The notes beneath the pieces were generated by a model that saw nothing but the letters and a program-made list of their open reading frames with translations, made no database searches and had not been told where the DNA came from. Made by a program: the position numbers and the translations under genes. Of a DNA stretch of 64,000 nt, positions 54,066-64,000 are shown one piece after another; position 1 is the stretch's first letter, and each line of letters opens with the position of its first letter. The DNA lies in NCBI RefSeq assembly GCF_003598715.1, contig NZ_QZFU01000041.1:400681-464680 (forward strand), read 5' to 3'. Origin of the DNA: Nocardia panacis (lineage in GTDB: Bacteria > Actinomycetota > Actinomycetes > Mycobacteriales > Mycobacteriaceae).

Positions 54066-54105
54066 GGTCCACTACGTGGACCGAGCATGACCCGTGTGAC
54101 GGGTC
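54066..54105. repeat. Two adjacent perfect 7-3-7 palindromes
   Basis: GGTCCAC-TAC-GTGGACC (54066-54082) is followed six bases later by GACCCGT-GTG-ACGGGTC (54089-54105). Each has perfect 7-bp arms about a 3-bp centre. They lie just after the IS3 relic. Function unknown; operator, recombination site or hairpin pair are all possible. Confidence 0.7.
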
Positions 54106-54306
54106 GGTGGGTGAATCTGCGAGTACGTCGAGACCCGGGACGAGTTGGACGGCGCGGGATTGACTAGAAACCACCATCGCATCGAAAGTGACTCACATCA
54201 TGCAAATCTGGGGAGGGTCACCCGGAACCGGATGTGGCCTCGACCCATCTAAGTAGTTGAGGGGATTCGAAAGACTGTTCTATGCAAACGATTTGGAGGG
54301 GGTTCT

Positions 54307-54753
54307 ATGAACGCGAGCAAGACCGTTGTCCAAGCCGCCATCGCTGTCCTGGGGTTGGTGGCACCAGTTCTGGCGCCGGCCAATGCAGAAGCCGCATCCG
54401 GGGACGGGAACGCGGCATGCCATATCACGGCCGACAACCCACACCATTCGAAAGGGTCGCCTGGATGGATCGTGGGCAAGGGGCGAATCTCGTGCACGGC
54501 CGATATCGACTCGCTTGAGATCATCGTGCAAATCGAGCGGAAGCAGGGCGGCAACTGGGTGGTTGTTTCCGGTCCCGATAAGACTTCATATGCTTCACCC
54601 AAGGCGAACCAGAAATATACTGGCCAGTCCAATTTTGGGTGCGGCACAGGCGAGTACCGAACGGCTGCGAGCGGTAGCGGCGTGTACGGCGGACGCCCGT
54701 CCGGATCAATGGCCTGGCAGTACTCGGGCATCGTCACCAACCCCTGCGGCTGA
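54307..54753 (+). CDS. Small secreted protein, four cysteines
   Basis: 148 residues with a GGAGGGGG site. The signal peptide is evident (MNASKTVVQAAIAVLGLVAP, cleavage near AEA-AS). The mature part has four cysteines (NAACHI, RISCTAD, NFGCGTG, NPCG) likely forming two disulphides and is rich in beta strands (DIDSLEIIVQIERKQGGNWV). Similar secreted hypotheticals occur in actinomycetes; no function is known. It lies 16 bp before the acidic protein gene and is probably cotranscribed with it. Confidence 0.75.
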   Translation: MNASKTVVQAAIAVLGLVAPVLAPANAEAASGDGNAACHITADNPHHSKGSPGWIVGKGRISCTADIDSLEIIVQIERKQGGNWVVVSGPDKTSYASPKANQKYTGQSNFGCGTGEYRTAASGSGVYGGRPSGSMAWQYSGIVTNPCG

Positions 54754-54769
54754 CAAGGAGCGACCGAAC

Positions 54770-55210
54770 ATGAGCGAACAGGGTGGCTGGGATGAATTCG
54801 TTGTGGCATTGTGCGATCTGGCGGTGGAGTACGACGCCGACACCTTCCTTCATGAGTCCTTGGTGCTGCTCACGGCTCGTTCGATTCCGCCCGGCGACAA
54901 GTCGGGCAGGATCGCGGTCAGCCGATTCGATGACGAGGCCGCCCGAATAGAGACCGGATGGTGTTTCGACATTGTCACCGACTACATCGCCGAGGACACC
55001 AGTCAACTGGTGCCCGCGTTGAGGCTTGTCGAGGCGATTTGTCGCGGTGACGCGGAGGAGCACTGCCTGATTGATGAGGATGGACGTTGGGTCGGAGTGC
55101 TCGTCAATGCTTGGGGGGAAGGTGGCAGTTGGATGTCTGGTGACCACACTCGGCCAGAGAGGCGTGCAACACGAAGGTTCCCGAGTTGGGACCTGAAGAG
55201 TTCGGCTTGA
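54770..55210 (+). CDS. Acidic hypothetical protein
   Basis: 146 residues, with AAGGAG nine bases before the ATG. The sequence is strongly acidic up to residue 125 (VEYDADTFLHESLVLLTARS, RFDDEAARIETGWCFDIVTD); the last 20 residues (RPERRATRRFPSWDLKSSA) are basic and may be out-of-place sequence fused by the neighbouring recombinase relic. No family is recognised. The order secreted protein then acidic cytosolic protein recalls toxin-immunity pairs, but there is no direct evidence for that. Confidence 0.6.
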   Translation: MSEQGGWDEFVVALCDLAVEYDADTFLHESLVLLTARSIPPGDKSGRIAVSRFDDEAARIETGWCFDIVTDYIAEDTSQLVPALRLVEAICRGDAEEHCLIDEDGRWVGVLVNAWGEGGSWMSGDHTRPERRATRRFPSWDLKSSA

Positions 55211-55224
55211 TGTCTTCGGGGGCC

Positions 55225-55780
55225 GCATCGCCTGCGGCCGATGGCCCGTGGGACGCCCGGTGTCGGCCAACACCTTGCACAGGATGCTGCGCGACTCGTA
55301 CTACATCGGCTACGTGGTCTGGAAGGGGGAGATCCACGCGGGTCGCCACGAGCCGTTGATCGAGCCGCAGTGTTCGAGCGCGTCCAGGACGTACTTCGAG
55401 CGCGGAGCGCGAACGGTAATCGGGACCGGATTCACGATCGCTATCTGAAGGGGGTTCTGTCCTCAGTGTCGCCGCCAGGAGGGCCTGTGTGATCTCCTGG
55501 CGCTGCCGATGGAAGCGGTGGAAGAGGTGGTCGTCGAGCGTTACCACACTCTCTGTCTGGCGGAGGATTTCGTAGCGGAGGCGCGAGAACTGCTCGCCGA
55601 AGAGAGGTTGGCCACGAAAGAGATGCACGCGAATCTCAACCGGCGGTCGAAGGAGTTGAACCAGAAGGAGAGTCGGCTCGTCGATCTGCTGGCCGACGGC
55701 TCGATGCCGAAGGCGAAGGTCCGGATGAAGCTGATCGAGGTCAAGAGTCGGAGTGCCCGGCTGGACGCGGGTCGGCTGGC
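55225..55780 (+). pseudogene. Remnant of a large serine recombinase (right copy)
   Basis: Three pieces in different frames line up with one protein: RPVSANTLHRMLRDSYYIGY and VVWKGEIHAGRHEPLIEP (recombinase domain), FERVQDVLRARSANGNRD after a shift near 55,370, and from 55509 AVEEVVVERYHTLCLAEDFV through SRLVDLLADGSMPKAKVRMK (coiled coil). The catalytic N-terminal resolvase domain and zinc-ribbon cysteines are missing or broken. It is the same family and orientation as the 50.4-kb relic and marks the right boundary of the island. Confidence 0.8.
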
Positions 55781-55810
55781 ACATCCGAAGAATTCGCTAT
55801 CGGAACCAGC

Positions 55811-56226
55811 GTGCTGTGCAAGGGCTTTGGGAAGGCACGCGGGTATGGAGTCCGGGATGGAGTGGCCCTGGGGTCGCGGGCCGGTGTGGGGTCCGTGGAC
55901 GAAGTGGTTGCAGGAAGGCGGGCGGTGGTGGGGGCCGAGGGTGGAATAGCTTCGGGGTGGTGAGCTAGTCGGAGATCGAGTGTCGAGTCGCGCCTCAGGC
56001 GCGGCAGAGGCCAGTGTGGGACCCTGGGGCGAAGTGGCCTCGGGAGCTCCCGTGGGTGTCCGGGGGTGTAGCGGCTTTGGGGAGGCGCACAGGTGTGGGG
56101 GTCTGGGGGCGCAGCCCGCCGGGTGGGGCGTGGGGGTTGCACCCAGGGCTTCGCCCCCGCAAATTCGAGTGGAACGAGAAAGGTGAGCGCTTTCCGCGAA
56201 CAAGGCGCACCAACGAGTGGAACGGG
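55811..56226. other. G-rich, gene-free stretch with imperfect direct repeats
   Basis: 416 bp of strongly strand-biased G-rich sequence with no credible gene. GGCTTTGGG-AAGGC (about 55823) recurs as GGCTTTGGG-GAGGC (about 56073), and GTGTGGGGTCC (about 55884) recurs as GTGTGGGACCC (about 56014). It ends at the tRNA 3' end. Confidence 0.5.
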
Positions 56227-56298
56227 TGGGCGCAGAGGGTTTCGAACCCCCGACCGCTGGTGTGTAAGACCAGAGCTCTACCGCTGAGCTATACGCCC
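56227..56298 (-). tRNA. tRNA-Val (anticodon TAC)
   Basis: 72 nt on the minus strand. The acceptor stem GGGCGTA pairs with TGCGCCC, the anticodon arm is CTGGT-CTTACAC-ACCAG with anticodon TAC (reads GUA), and the T arm has GGGGGTTCGAAACCC. The CCA end is not encoded. It lies 30 bp upstream of, and on the same strand as the end of, ahpE. The decayed island stops about 450 bp away. Confidence 0.95.
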
Positions 56299-56330
56299 GG
56301 ACACCGCGCCGTTTGGGCGGCGGTGACGGT

Positions 56331-56795
56331 CTATGAATCTAGCGCGGCGAGCGCTTTCTCCCAAGCCGCCTGGTCACGGGGCTCTCCGGGGCCGTTCATT
56401 TCGGCGAAGCGGATGATTCCGTCGCGGTCTACGACGAAGGTGCCGCGGTTGGCGAAGCCGGATTTGTCGTTGAAGACGCCGTAGGTTTGGGCGACCGCGC
56501 CGTGGGGCCAGAAGTCGGACAGCAGGGGGAACAGGTAGCCCTGTTCGGCGGCCCAGATCTTGTGGGTGGGGGGCGGGCCGACGGAGATGGCGAGGATTTC
56601 GGCATTGTCGTTGTGGAACTTGGGTAGTTCGTCGCGGACTTTGCACAGTTCGCCCTGGCAGATGCCGGTGAACGCGAGCGGATAGAACACGAGCAGCACG
56701 TTCTTTTTGCCGCGGAAGTCCGACAGTGTGACTTCCTGGTTGTTCTGATCCTTCAGCGTGAAATCCGGCGCGAGCGTGCCAACCTCGAGCGGCAT
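56331..56795 (-). CDS. ahpE: AhpE-type one-cysteine peroxiredoxin
   Basis: 154 residues from the ATG at 56795 after a strong GGAGGA. The peroxidatic cysteine is Cys46 in PLAFTGICQGELC, with Thr43 in the PxxxT/SxxC active site. Length and sequence match M. tuberculosis AhpE (153 residues). It reduces peroxides and peroxynitrite in the cytoplasm, using mycoredoxin or a similar thiol. The gene order ahpE, DUF3052, lipoprotein, divergent aceE repeats the mycobacterial Rv2238c-Rv2241 block. Confidence 0.95.
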   Translation of the reverse strand: MPLEVGTLAPDFTLKDQNNQEVTLSDFRGKKNVLLVFYPLAFTGICQGELCKVRDELPKFHNDNAEILAISVGPPPTHKIWAAEQGYLFPLLSDFWPHGAVAQTYGVFNDKSGFANRGTFVVDRDGIIRFAEMNGPGEPRDQAAWEKALAALDS

Positions 56796-56865
56796 CGCGA
56801 ATCCTCCATCGTGTCGGGTGGACGCCGGGCGGCGTTGACCGCCCGGCGACACCATAGCGAATTGC

Positions 56866-57288
56866 TCAGCGCTGTTTGGACGGTGTCTTGGGCTGCACCA
56901 GCCTGCTTCCGCTCCAGTGGCCGAGCGTGATGGCCGATGTCGAGGTCAGCCCCGCCGTTTCGGCGGCTTCGGCGATCTCGCTCTGGTCGACATAGCCAGG
57001 ATTACCGGTTTTGGGGGTGAGAACCCAGACGAATCCGTCGTCGGCGAGTGGGCCGACGATGCCCATCAATTCGTCGGCGAGATCGCCATCGCCTTCGCGC
57101 CACCACAGCAGCGCGGCGTCGACCACCTCGTCGGTTTCCTCGTCGACCATCTCGCCGCCGCTGGCATCCTCGATATCGGCGCGGATTTCGTCGTCGGTGT
57201 CCTCGTCCCAGCCCAGCTCCTGGACAACCATGCCGTGTGTAATGCCAAGCTTCTGAGCGAAGTTCTGCGCGTCCGCCGCGGCGACCAC
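56866..57288 (-). CDS. DUF3052 protein (Rv2239c-like)
   Basis: 140 residues from the GTG 57286-57288, placed by the GAGGAGG site eight bases upstream; an in-frame ATG farther upstream adds an unlikely tail. The sequence AQKLGITHGMVVQELGWDED and the acidic DDEIRADIEDASGGE block are conserved in actinobacterial DUF3052. The function is unknown. It sits between ahpE and a lipoprotein gene on the same strand, as in M. tuberculosis. Confidence 0.9.
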   Translation of the reverse strand: MVAAADAQNFAQKLGITHGMVVQELGWDEDTDDEIRADIEDASGGEMVDEETDEVVDAALLWWREGDGDLADELMGIVGPLADDGFVWVLTPKTGNPGYVDQSEIAEAAETAGLTSTSAITLGHWSGSRLVQPKTPSKQR

Positions 57289-57432
57289 GGTGGTGTCCTC
57301 CTCAATTCCCGACAATAGATAGTTGCAAGCGAACATGGTTAAGCGCCGCAACGCAAGCCGATCGGGCGAATTCTGTCCGAATGTCGCGCGGCCCCGGCGC
57401 GCCGGGAGGCCGGTAATCCCTGGTGGGAGGGG

Positions 57433-57984
57433 TTAGCGGGCCGGACAGGTCTCGCGTACGGCATTGCGCGCGTCGTTGACCCGTCTGCTGGCGATGTTGA
57501 GCGGATCCACCGACGCGGTGTAGGTCATCCTCCGGGTTTCGGCGGCAAGGTCGCGGGCGGCGGCGACGTATTCGCGGAGTTTGGCGGTCAGGTCGGTGGG
57601 TAGCCGGTCGCCTGCCGCGTCGACCCCGCTTTCCACTTTCGTGGCGGCCTCGGTGAGGGTGGCGGCGGCTAGGTCGCGTTTGGGGAGGTAGTCGGCGGCG
57701 TTGGCGTCGTGGGCGTCGACGAATTCGTTGTATTTGGCGACGCCGACGCCGCTGGTGGTGGGGAATTGGCTACAGTTCTCGTCGATGGCCTTGGCTTGCG
57801 CCGCCCTCTTCTTCGACGAGGTGACCGCCTGTGAGGTGGCGGAGGCGTCGCGGCGGTAGGCGAGCAGATCCGCCGGATTCGAGGCGGCGCTGCCCGCGAC
57901 GCCACTGGAACATCCCGCGACGATCAGCCCCACGATGATCGCCCCGGCCGTGCACACCAATCCGAACCCGCGTGGGTCCAGCAT
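57433..57984 (-). CDS. Putative lipoprotein
   Basis: 183 residues. The N-terminal signal sequence (LVCTAGAIIVGLIVAGCSSG) ends in a lipobox VAGC, so the cysteine is likely lipidated and the protein anchored outside. The rest is helical and Ala-rich (LREYVAAARDLAAETRRM) with one pair of cysteines (ENCSQF, RETCPAR) that could bridge. It holds the position of M. tuberculosis Rv2240c. The function is unknown. It is divergent from aceE. Confidence 0.85.
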   Translation of the reverse strand: MLDPRGFGLVCTAGAIIVGLIVAGCSSGVAGSAASNPADLLAYRRDASATSQAVTSSKKRAAQAKAIDENCSQFPTTSGVGVAKYNEFVDAHDANAADYLPKRDLAAATLTEAATKVESGVDAAGDRLPTDLTAKLREYVAAARDLAAETRRMTYTASVDPLNIASRRVNDARNAVRETCPAR

Positions 57985-58208
57985 GTTCTCGTCCCTCCCG
58001 GTGCCATAGTGCTTTTCGATGGTGAGACTCACGGTTGCGTGCGCCACCGTACTGGATTTCCGGGGGCTCTTGATGACCTGCGCCACATCATCGGCAAGGA
58101 TGGAGGGTGCGCCCGAACCTTTCGGTGCCGGTCGATGCGCCGACCACGCGGATCGTCCGGGGACAAGACGCCATCAGCCTGTCCGAACCCCTTGTACGAG
58201 GAGCAGAT

Positions 58209-61097
<2,889 letters not shown>

Positions 61098-61108
61098 CGG
61101 AATATTGG

Positions 61109-62443
61109 ATGGTGGACCGTAAACCGCCGCGGCCGCGTCGGATCTCCGAAGGCTCCTCCGAGCACGAGGTGTATCTGCCGACCGGCGCGCTCTCCCCGAA
61201 CCGGCAAACTCGCGACCCGCTCCCGGACACGCTGCTCAAACGGGTGAAGCAGTTCTCGGGCCGCCTCTCCACCGAGGCGGTCGGTTCGATGCAGAGTCGG
61301 CTGCCGTTCTTCGCCGATCTGGATGCCGCGCAGCGTGCGGGCGTGCAGATGCTGGTGCAGACCGCGGTGGTGAACTTCCTGGAGTGGCTGCAGGACCCGG
61401 ATAGCGATATCCGGTTCAGCCTGGATGCCTTCCAGGTCATTCCGCAGGATCTGGCGCGCCGGTTGACGCTGCGCCAGACCGTGGACATGGTGCGGGTGGC
61501 CATGGAGTTCTTCGAGCAGTGGCTGCCCGCGCTGGCCCGCAACGACCGCCAACTGGTGGCGCTGACCGAGGCGGTGCTGCGCTACGGTCGCGAGCTGGGT
61601 TTCGCGGCGGCTTCGGTGTATGCCAGTGCCGCCGAGTCCAGGGGTGCGTGGGATACCAGGCTCGAGGCGCTGGTGGTGGACGCGGTGGTGCGCGGTGACA
61701 CCGGCCCGGACATGCTCTCGCGGGCCGCGACGCTGAACTGGGATGCCACCGCGCCCGCGACGGTGCTGGTGGGCACCCCGCCGCGGGAGGAGGGCGTCTC
61801 GGCGGTGAGCGCGGTGCACACCATCGCGGCCCGGCACGGTCGGGCGGCTTTGGCGGTGGTGCAGGGGACGCGGCTGGTGATGGTGGTCAGCGGCCATCTG
61901 GGCGACGCCTCCTATATTCAACCGTTCCTGGCCGATCTGCTGGCCGAGGTGTTCTCCGACGGGCCGGTGGTGATCGGTCCGACCACGCGCACGCTGGGTG
62001 CGGCGCACGCCTCGGCGGTGGAGGCGCTGGCCGGGATGGAGGCGGTGGTGGGTTGGCGCGGTGCGCCGCGTCCGGTGCATGCCACCGAGCTATTGCCCGA
62101 ACGCGCCTTGTTGGGGGATCGCGCGGCGATCGATGCGTTGAACGAGTACCTTGTGCTTCCGTTGGCGGCGGCGGGTTCGGCGCTTTCCGACACCCTCGAC
62201 GCGTATCTCGACTGCGGTGGCGCGGTCGAGACTTGCGCCCGTCAGCTGTACGTCCATCCAAATACGGTTCGCTACCGTCTCAAACGGATCGGTGAGATCA
62301 CGGGTCGTGATCCGATGAATCCGCGGGATGCGTACGTGCTCCGGATTGCCGCCACCGTGGGTCGGCTGACACGAACCCGCAACGAATCGTCAACTCCAGC
62401 CCCAGACGCATCATTTGTCCCAATGGGACATGAGGGCCTGTAA
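61109..62443 (+). CDS. PucR-family regulator (FasR/Rv2242-like)
   Basis: 444 residues, starting 12 bp after aceE. A GGDEF-like middle domain and a C-terminal PucR helix-turn-helix (ALSDTLDAYLDCGGAVETCA, then VHPNTVRYRLKRIGEITGR) are seen. The Streptomyces FasR protein, encoded upstream of fabD, activates the fab operon, and M. tuberculosis Rv2242 has the same place. It most likely controls the fabD-acpM-kasA genes. No signal is known from sequence. Confidence 0.88.
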   Translation: MVDRKPPRPRRISEGSSEHEVYLPTGALSPNRQTRDPLPDTLLKRVKQFSGRLSTEAVGSMQSRLPFFADLDAAQRAGVQMLVQTAVVNFLEWLQDPDSDIRFSLDAFQVIPQDLARRLTLRQTVDMVRVAMEFFEQWLPALARNDRQLVALTEAVLRYGRELGFAAASVYASAAESRGAWDTRLEALVVDAVVRGDTGPDMLSRAATLNWDATAPATVLVGTPPREEGVSAVSAVHTIAARHGRAALAVVQGTRLVMVVSGHLGDASYIQPFLADLLAEVFSDGPVVIGPTTRTLGAAHASAVEALAGMEAVVGWRGAPRPVHATELLPERALLGDRAAIDALNEYLVLPLAAAGSALSDTLDAYLDCGGAVETCARQLYVHPNTVRYRLKRIGEITGRDPMNPRDAYVLRIAATVGRLTRTRNESSTPAPDASFVPMGHEGL

Positions 62444-62483
62444 CGGATCGCCCAATTGGGTCGATCGGGACAACCCACGTGGA

Positions 62484-62506
62484 CTTTTGTGGGGTTCTCA
62501 CAAAAG
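62484..62506. promoter_or_regulatory. Perfect inverted repeat upstream of fabD
   Basis: CTTTTGTG (62484-62491) and CACAAAAG (62499-62506) flank a 7-bp centre, 66 bp before the fabD start. It could be the site of the FasR-like regulator encoded just upstream or a transcript hairpin. No T run follows the repeat. Confidence 0.5.
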
Positions 62507-62571
62507 CGGTCCGAAAGCTTCATTCGCGTCGACATCTCATGCGGTCCGCCTCACAGTGTTTTCTTAGAGAC

Positions 62572-63486
62572 GTGATCGCGTTGTTCGCCCCTGGACAGGG
62601 CTCTCAGACTCCCGGCATGCTCACGCCGTGGCTCGAGGTCGCCGGCGCCGCCGACCGCCTCGCGCTCTGGTCGAAAGCGGCCGGCCTCGACCTGGTTCGG
62701 CTCGGCACCACCGCGACGGCCGAGGAGATAGTCGACACCGCGGTCACCCAGCCGCTGGTGGTGGCCGCCGCGCTGCTCGCCTTCGCCGAAATCGGGCGGG
62801 ATGCGCTGCCCGAGGACACCATCGTCGCGGGCCATTCGGTCGGCGAATTCGCCGCCGCCGCGGTCGCCGGGGTCATCTCGGCCGACGACGCGGTGACCCT
62901 GGCCGCGATTCGCGGGGCGGAGATGGCGAAGGCGTGCGCGCTGGAACCCACCGGCATGTCCGCGGTGCTCGGCGGTGACGAGGCCATCGTGCTGGCCCGT
63001 CTCGACGAGTTGGGTCTCGTTCCGGCCAACCGCAACGCGGTGGGCCAGATCGTGGCCGCGGGCACACTGGCCGCCCTGGCGGAATTGGCCGCGAACCCGC
63101 CCGAGAAGGCGCGTGTTCGTGCCCTGCCCGTCGCGGGGGCTTTCCACACAGTGTTCATGGCCCCGGCTCAGGATGCTGTGGCTCAGGCCATCACCGAGAT
63201 CGTGCCGAGCGATCCGTCCCGCACCCTGCTGTCGAACTTCGACGGCAAGGCGGTGGCCTCCGGCAAGGATGCCATCGAGAAATTGGCCGCTCAGGTCACC
63301 CGGCCCGTGCGCTGGGACCTGTGCACCGAAACCCTGCGTGCCGCAGGGGTTTCCGGAGTCGCGGAACTTCCGCCCGCCGGAACCCTGGTCGGTATCGCCA
63401 AACGGGAGCTGAAGGGCACGCCGACGCTGGCCCTGAAAACCCCGGAAGACCTCCCCGCGTTGGCCGCGCTCGGAACCTCCGGCTAG
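62572..63486 (+). CDS. fabD: Malonyl-CoA:ACP transacylase FabD
   Basis: 304 residues from the GTG at 62572; the ribosome site is weak (AGAGA). The acyltransferase motif GQGSQ at the start, the nucleophile elbow GHSVGE (Ser89) and the catalytic histidine in VAGAFHTVFM are all present. It loads malonate onto AcpM for FAS-II chain elongation. It is the first gene of the fabD-acpM-kasA operon. Two hairpins follow its stop. Confidence 0.96.
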   Translation: MIALFAPGQGSQTPGMLTPWLEVAGAADRLALWSKAAGLDLVRLGTTATAEEIVDTAVTQPLVVAAALLAFAEIGRDALPEDTIVAGHSVGEFAAAAVAGVISADDAVTLAAIRGAEMAKACALEPTGMSAVLGGDEAIVLARLDELGLVPANRNAVGQIVAAGTLAALAELAANPPEKARVRALPVAGAFHTVFMAPAQDAVAQAITEIVPSDPSRTLLSNFDGKAVASGKDAIEKLAAQVTRPVRWDLCTETLRAAGVSGVAELPPAGTLVGIAKRELKGTPTLALKTPEDLPALAALGTSG

Positions 63487-63496
63487 CTTTCTCCTC

Positions 63497-63547
63497 GGCC
63501 ATGCGACACGCGCATGGCCGTGACGGAACGAACGTAACCAACGTTCG
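63497..63547 (+). repeat. Two hairpins between fabD and acpM
   Basis: GGCCATGCG / CGCATGGCC (63497-63505 and 63511-63519) and CGAACGT / ACGTTCG (63529-63535 and 63541-63547) are perfect, each with a 5-nt loop. They fill most of the 117-bp gap. They could slow transcription, stabilise the fabD mRNA end, or mark a processing site that lets acpM be made at a higher level. Confidence 0.65.
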
Positions 63548-63603
63548 CTTCGGTCCGACAAAAAATGTAAAGCCCTACACAGTATCAAGAAGGGAGCCAC
63601 CAA

Positions 63604-63909
63604 GTGGCCGCTCTGACCCAGGAACAGATCGTCGAGGAGCTCGGCAAGATCATCGAAGAGGTGACCGGCATCGAGCCCTCCGAGGTGACCATCGAGAAGT
63701 CCTTCGTCGATGACCTGGACATCGACTCGCTGTCCATGGTCGAAATCGCGGTGCAGACCGAGGACAAGTACGGCGTGAAGATCCCCGACGAGGATCTGGC
63801 CAGTCTGAAGACGGTCGGCGACGCGGTGGCCTACATCCAGAAGCTCGAGGCCGAGAACGCGGACGCCGCCGCGGAGCTCAAGGCCAAGTTCTCGAACGAA
63901 GCCGAGTAG
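63604..63909 (+). CDS. acpM: Meromycolate-extension acyl carrier protein AcpM
   Basis: 101 residues from a GTG after GGGAG. The phosphopantetheine serine is Ser42 in DLDIDSLSMVEI. The protein has the long acidic and Ala-rich C-terminal tail (AENADAAAELKAKFSNEAE) of mycobacterial AcpM rather than the 77-80 residue length of ordinary ACPs. It carries growing acyl chains for FAS-II. Confidence 0.96.
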   Translation: MAALTQEQIVEELGKIIEEVTGIEPSEVTIEKSFVDDLDIDSLSMVEIAVQTEDKYGVKIPDEDLASLKTVGDAVAYIQKLEAENADAAAELKAKFSNEAE

Positions 63910-63919
63910 GGCCGAACCT

Positions 63920-64000
63920 GTGACCACTCCTTCCACCTTGAACGGGAACTTCCCCAACGTCGTCGTCTCTAGCCTGGCGGCGACCACGTCGATCGCGGGT
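63920..64000 (+). CDS. kasA: 3-oxoacyl-ACP synthase KasA, N-terminus (cut by window edge)
   Basis: Only 27 codons are in view, starting at a GTG 10 bp after acpM. The visible sequence (TTPSTLNGNFPNVVVSSLAA) matches the start of M. tuberculosis KasA ([20 protein letters not shown]). It elongates AcpM-bound acyl chains. The position after acpM is conserved. Confidence 0.9.
   Translation, partial: MTTPSTLNGNFPNVVVSSLAATTSIAG

Noticed and set aside
56093..56287. A plus-strand frame reading through the tRNA
   Set aside because: It overlaps a clear tRNA-Val on the other strand and has no protein features.

Overview
The window looks like chromosome of a mycolic-acid actinomycete, most likely Nocardia or a close relative. 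DNA is very GC-rich, many genes start with GTG or TTG, and ribosome binding sites are purine-rich. The right end carries the order ahpE, DUF3052, lipoprotein, aceE, PucR-type regulator, fabD, acpM, kasA, as in mycobacteria. The AcpM has the long mycobacterial-type tail, and an NmtR/CtpJ metal pair is present. The genus is an inference; no rRNA or species marker is in the window.

Layout. (1) 1-16.2 kb: a compact accessory cluster that looks like a small natural-product locus without a PKS or NRPS core. It holds an unusual acyl-CoA-dehydrogenase-like flavoprotein, an O-methyltransferase, a class III aminotransferase, a bicovalent FAD oxidase (BBE type), an MFS exporter, a TetR repressor, two ABC half-transporters of the YbtPQ/IrtAB kind, a P450 lacking the ExxR arginine, and an acyl-CoA oxidase-like protein. 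The same 21-bp palindrome lies in the MFS/tetR divergent promoter and before the ABC pair, so one repressor probably controls both export systems; a DtxR/IdeR-like box also precedes the ABC pair. (2) 16.2-21.6 kb: small orphan genes, a TsaA/TrmO-type protein, a DUF397 protein, an esterase, then a graveyard of broken genes around a visible breakpoint near 20,340. (3) 21.9-25.9 kb: a secreted beta-propeller protein, DUF4262, a DUF574-type methyltransferase and an EamA permease. (4) 26.1-26.35 kb: a tiny type I-E-like CRISPR array with no cas genes in view. (5) 26.5-35.75 kb: a catabolic locus. A divergent aminotransferase faces a tightly coupled operon of M20 hydrolase, IclR regulator (frameshifted), 2-oxoacid dehydrogenase E1 alpha and beta without E2/E3, acetoacetate-decarboxylase-like protein, MFS permease, RidA and class V aminotransferase.

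(6) 35.9-49.3 kb: housekeeping and regulatory genes. These include a secreted protein, a TetR/epimerase pair with tandem operators, nmtR/ctpJ, a two-component system, a universal stress protein, an LmrA-type TetR with two operators followed by an MBL hydrolase and an MFS exporter, and a two-gene unit of an uncharacterised helical protein with a 2-oxoglutarate/Fe(II) oxygenase. (7) 49.6-56.2 kb: a decayed mobile island, bounded by two remnants of large serine recombinases. It contains a stand-alone PD-(D/E)XK nuclease, an IS3-family pseudogene, a pair of striking palindromes, a secreted protein and an acidic partner; a tRNA-Val lies just beyond. (8) 56.3-64 kb: the conserved core locus for peroxide defence, pyruvate dehydrogenase E1 and FAS-II/mycolate synthesis, running off the end inside kasA.

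Several genes (tetR at 20.65 kb, iclR at 29.3 kb, the aldo/keto reductase and transposase remnants) carry single-base frameshifts. Those in otherwise dead DNA look genuine; the tetR and iclR ones could be sequencing errors.
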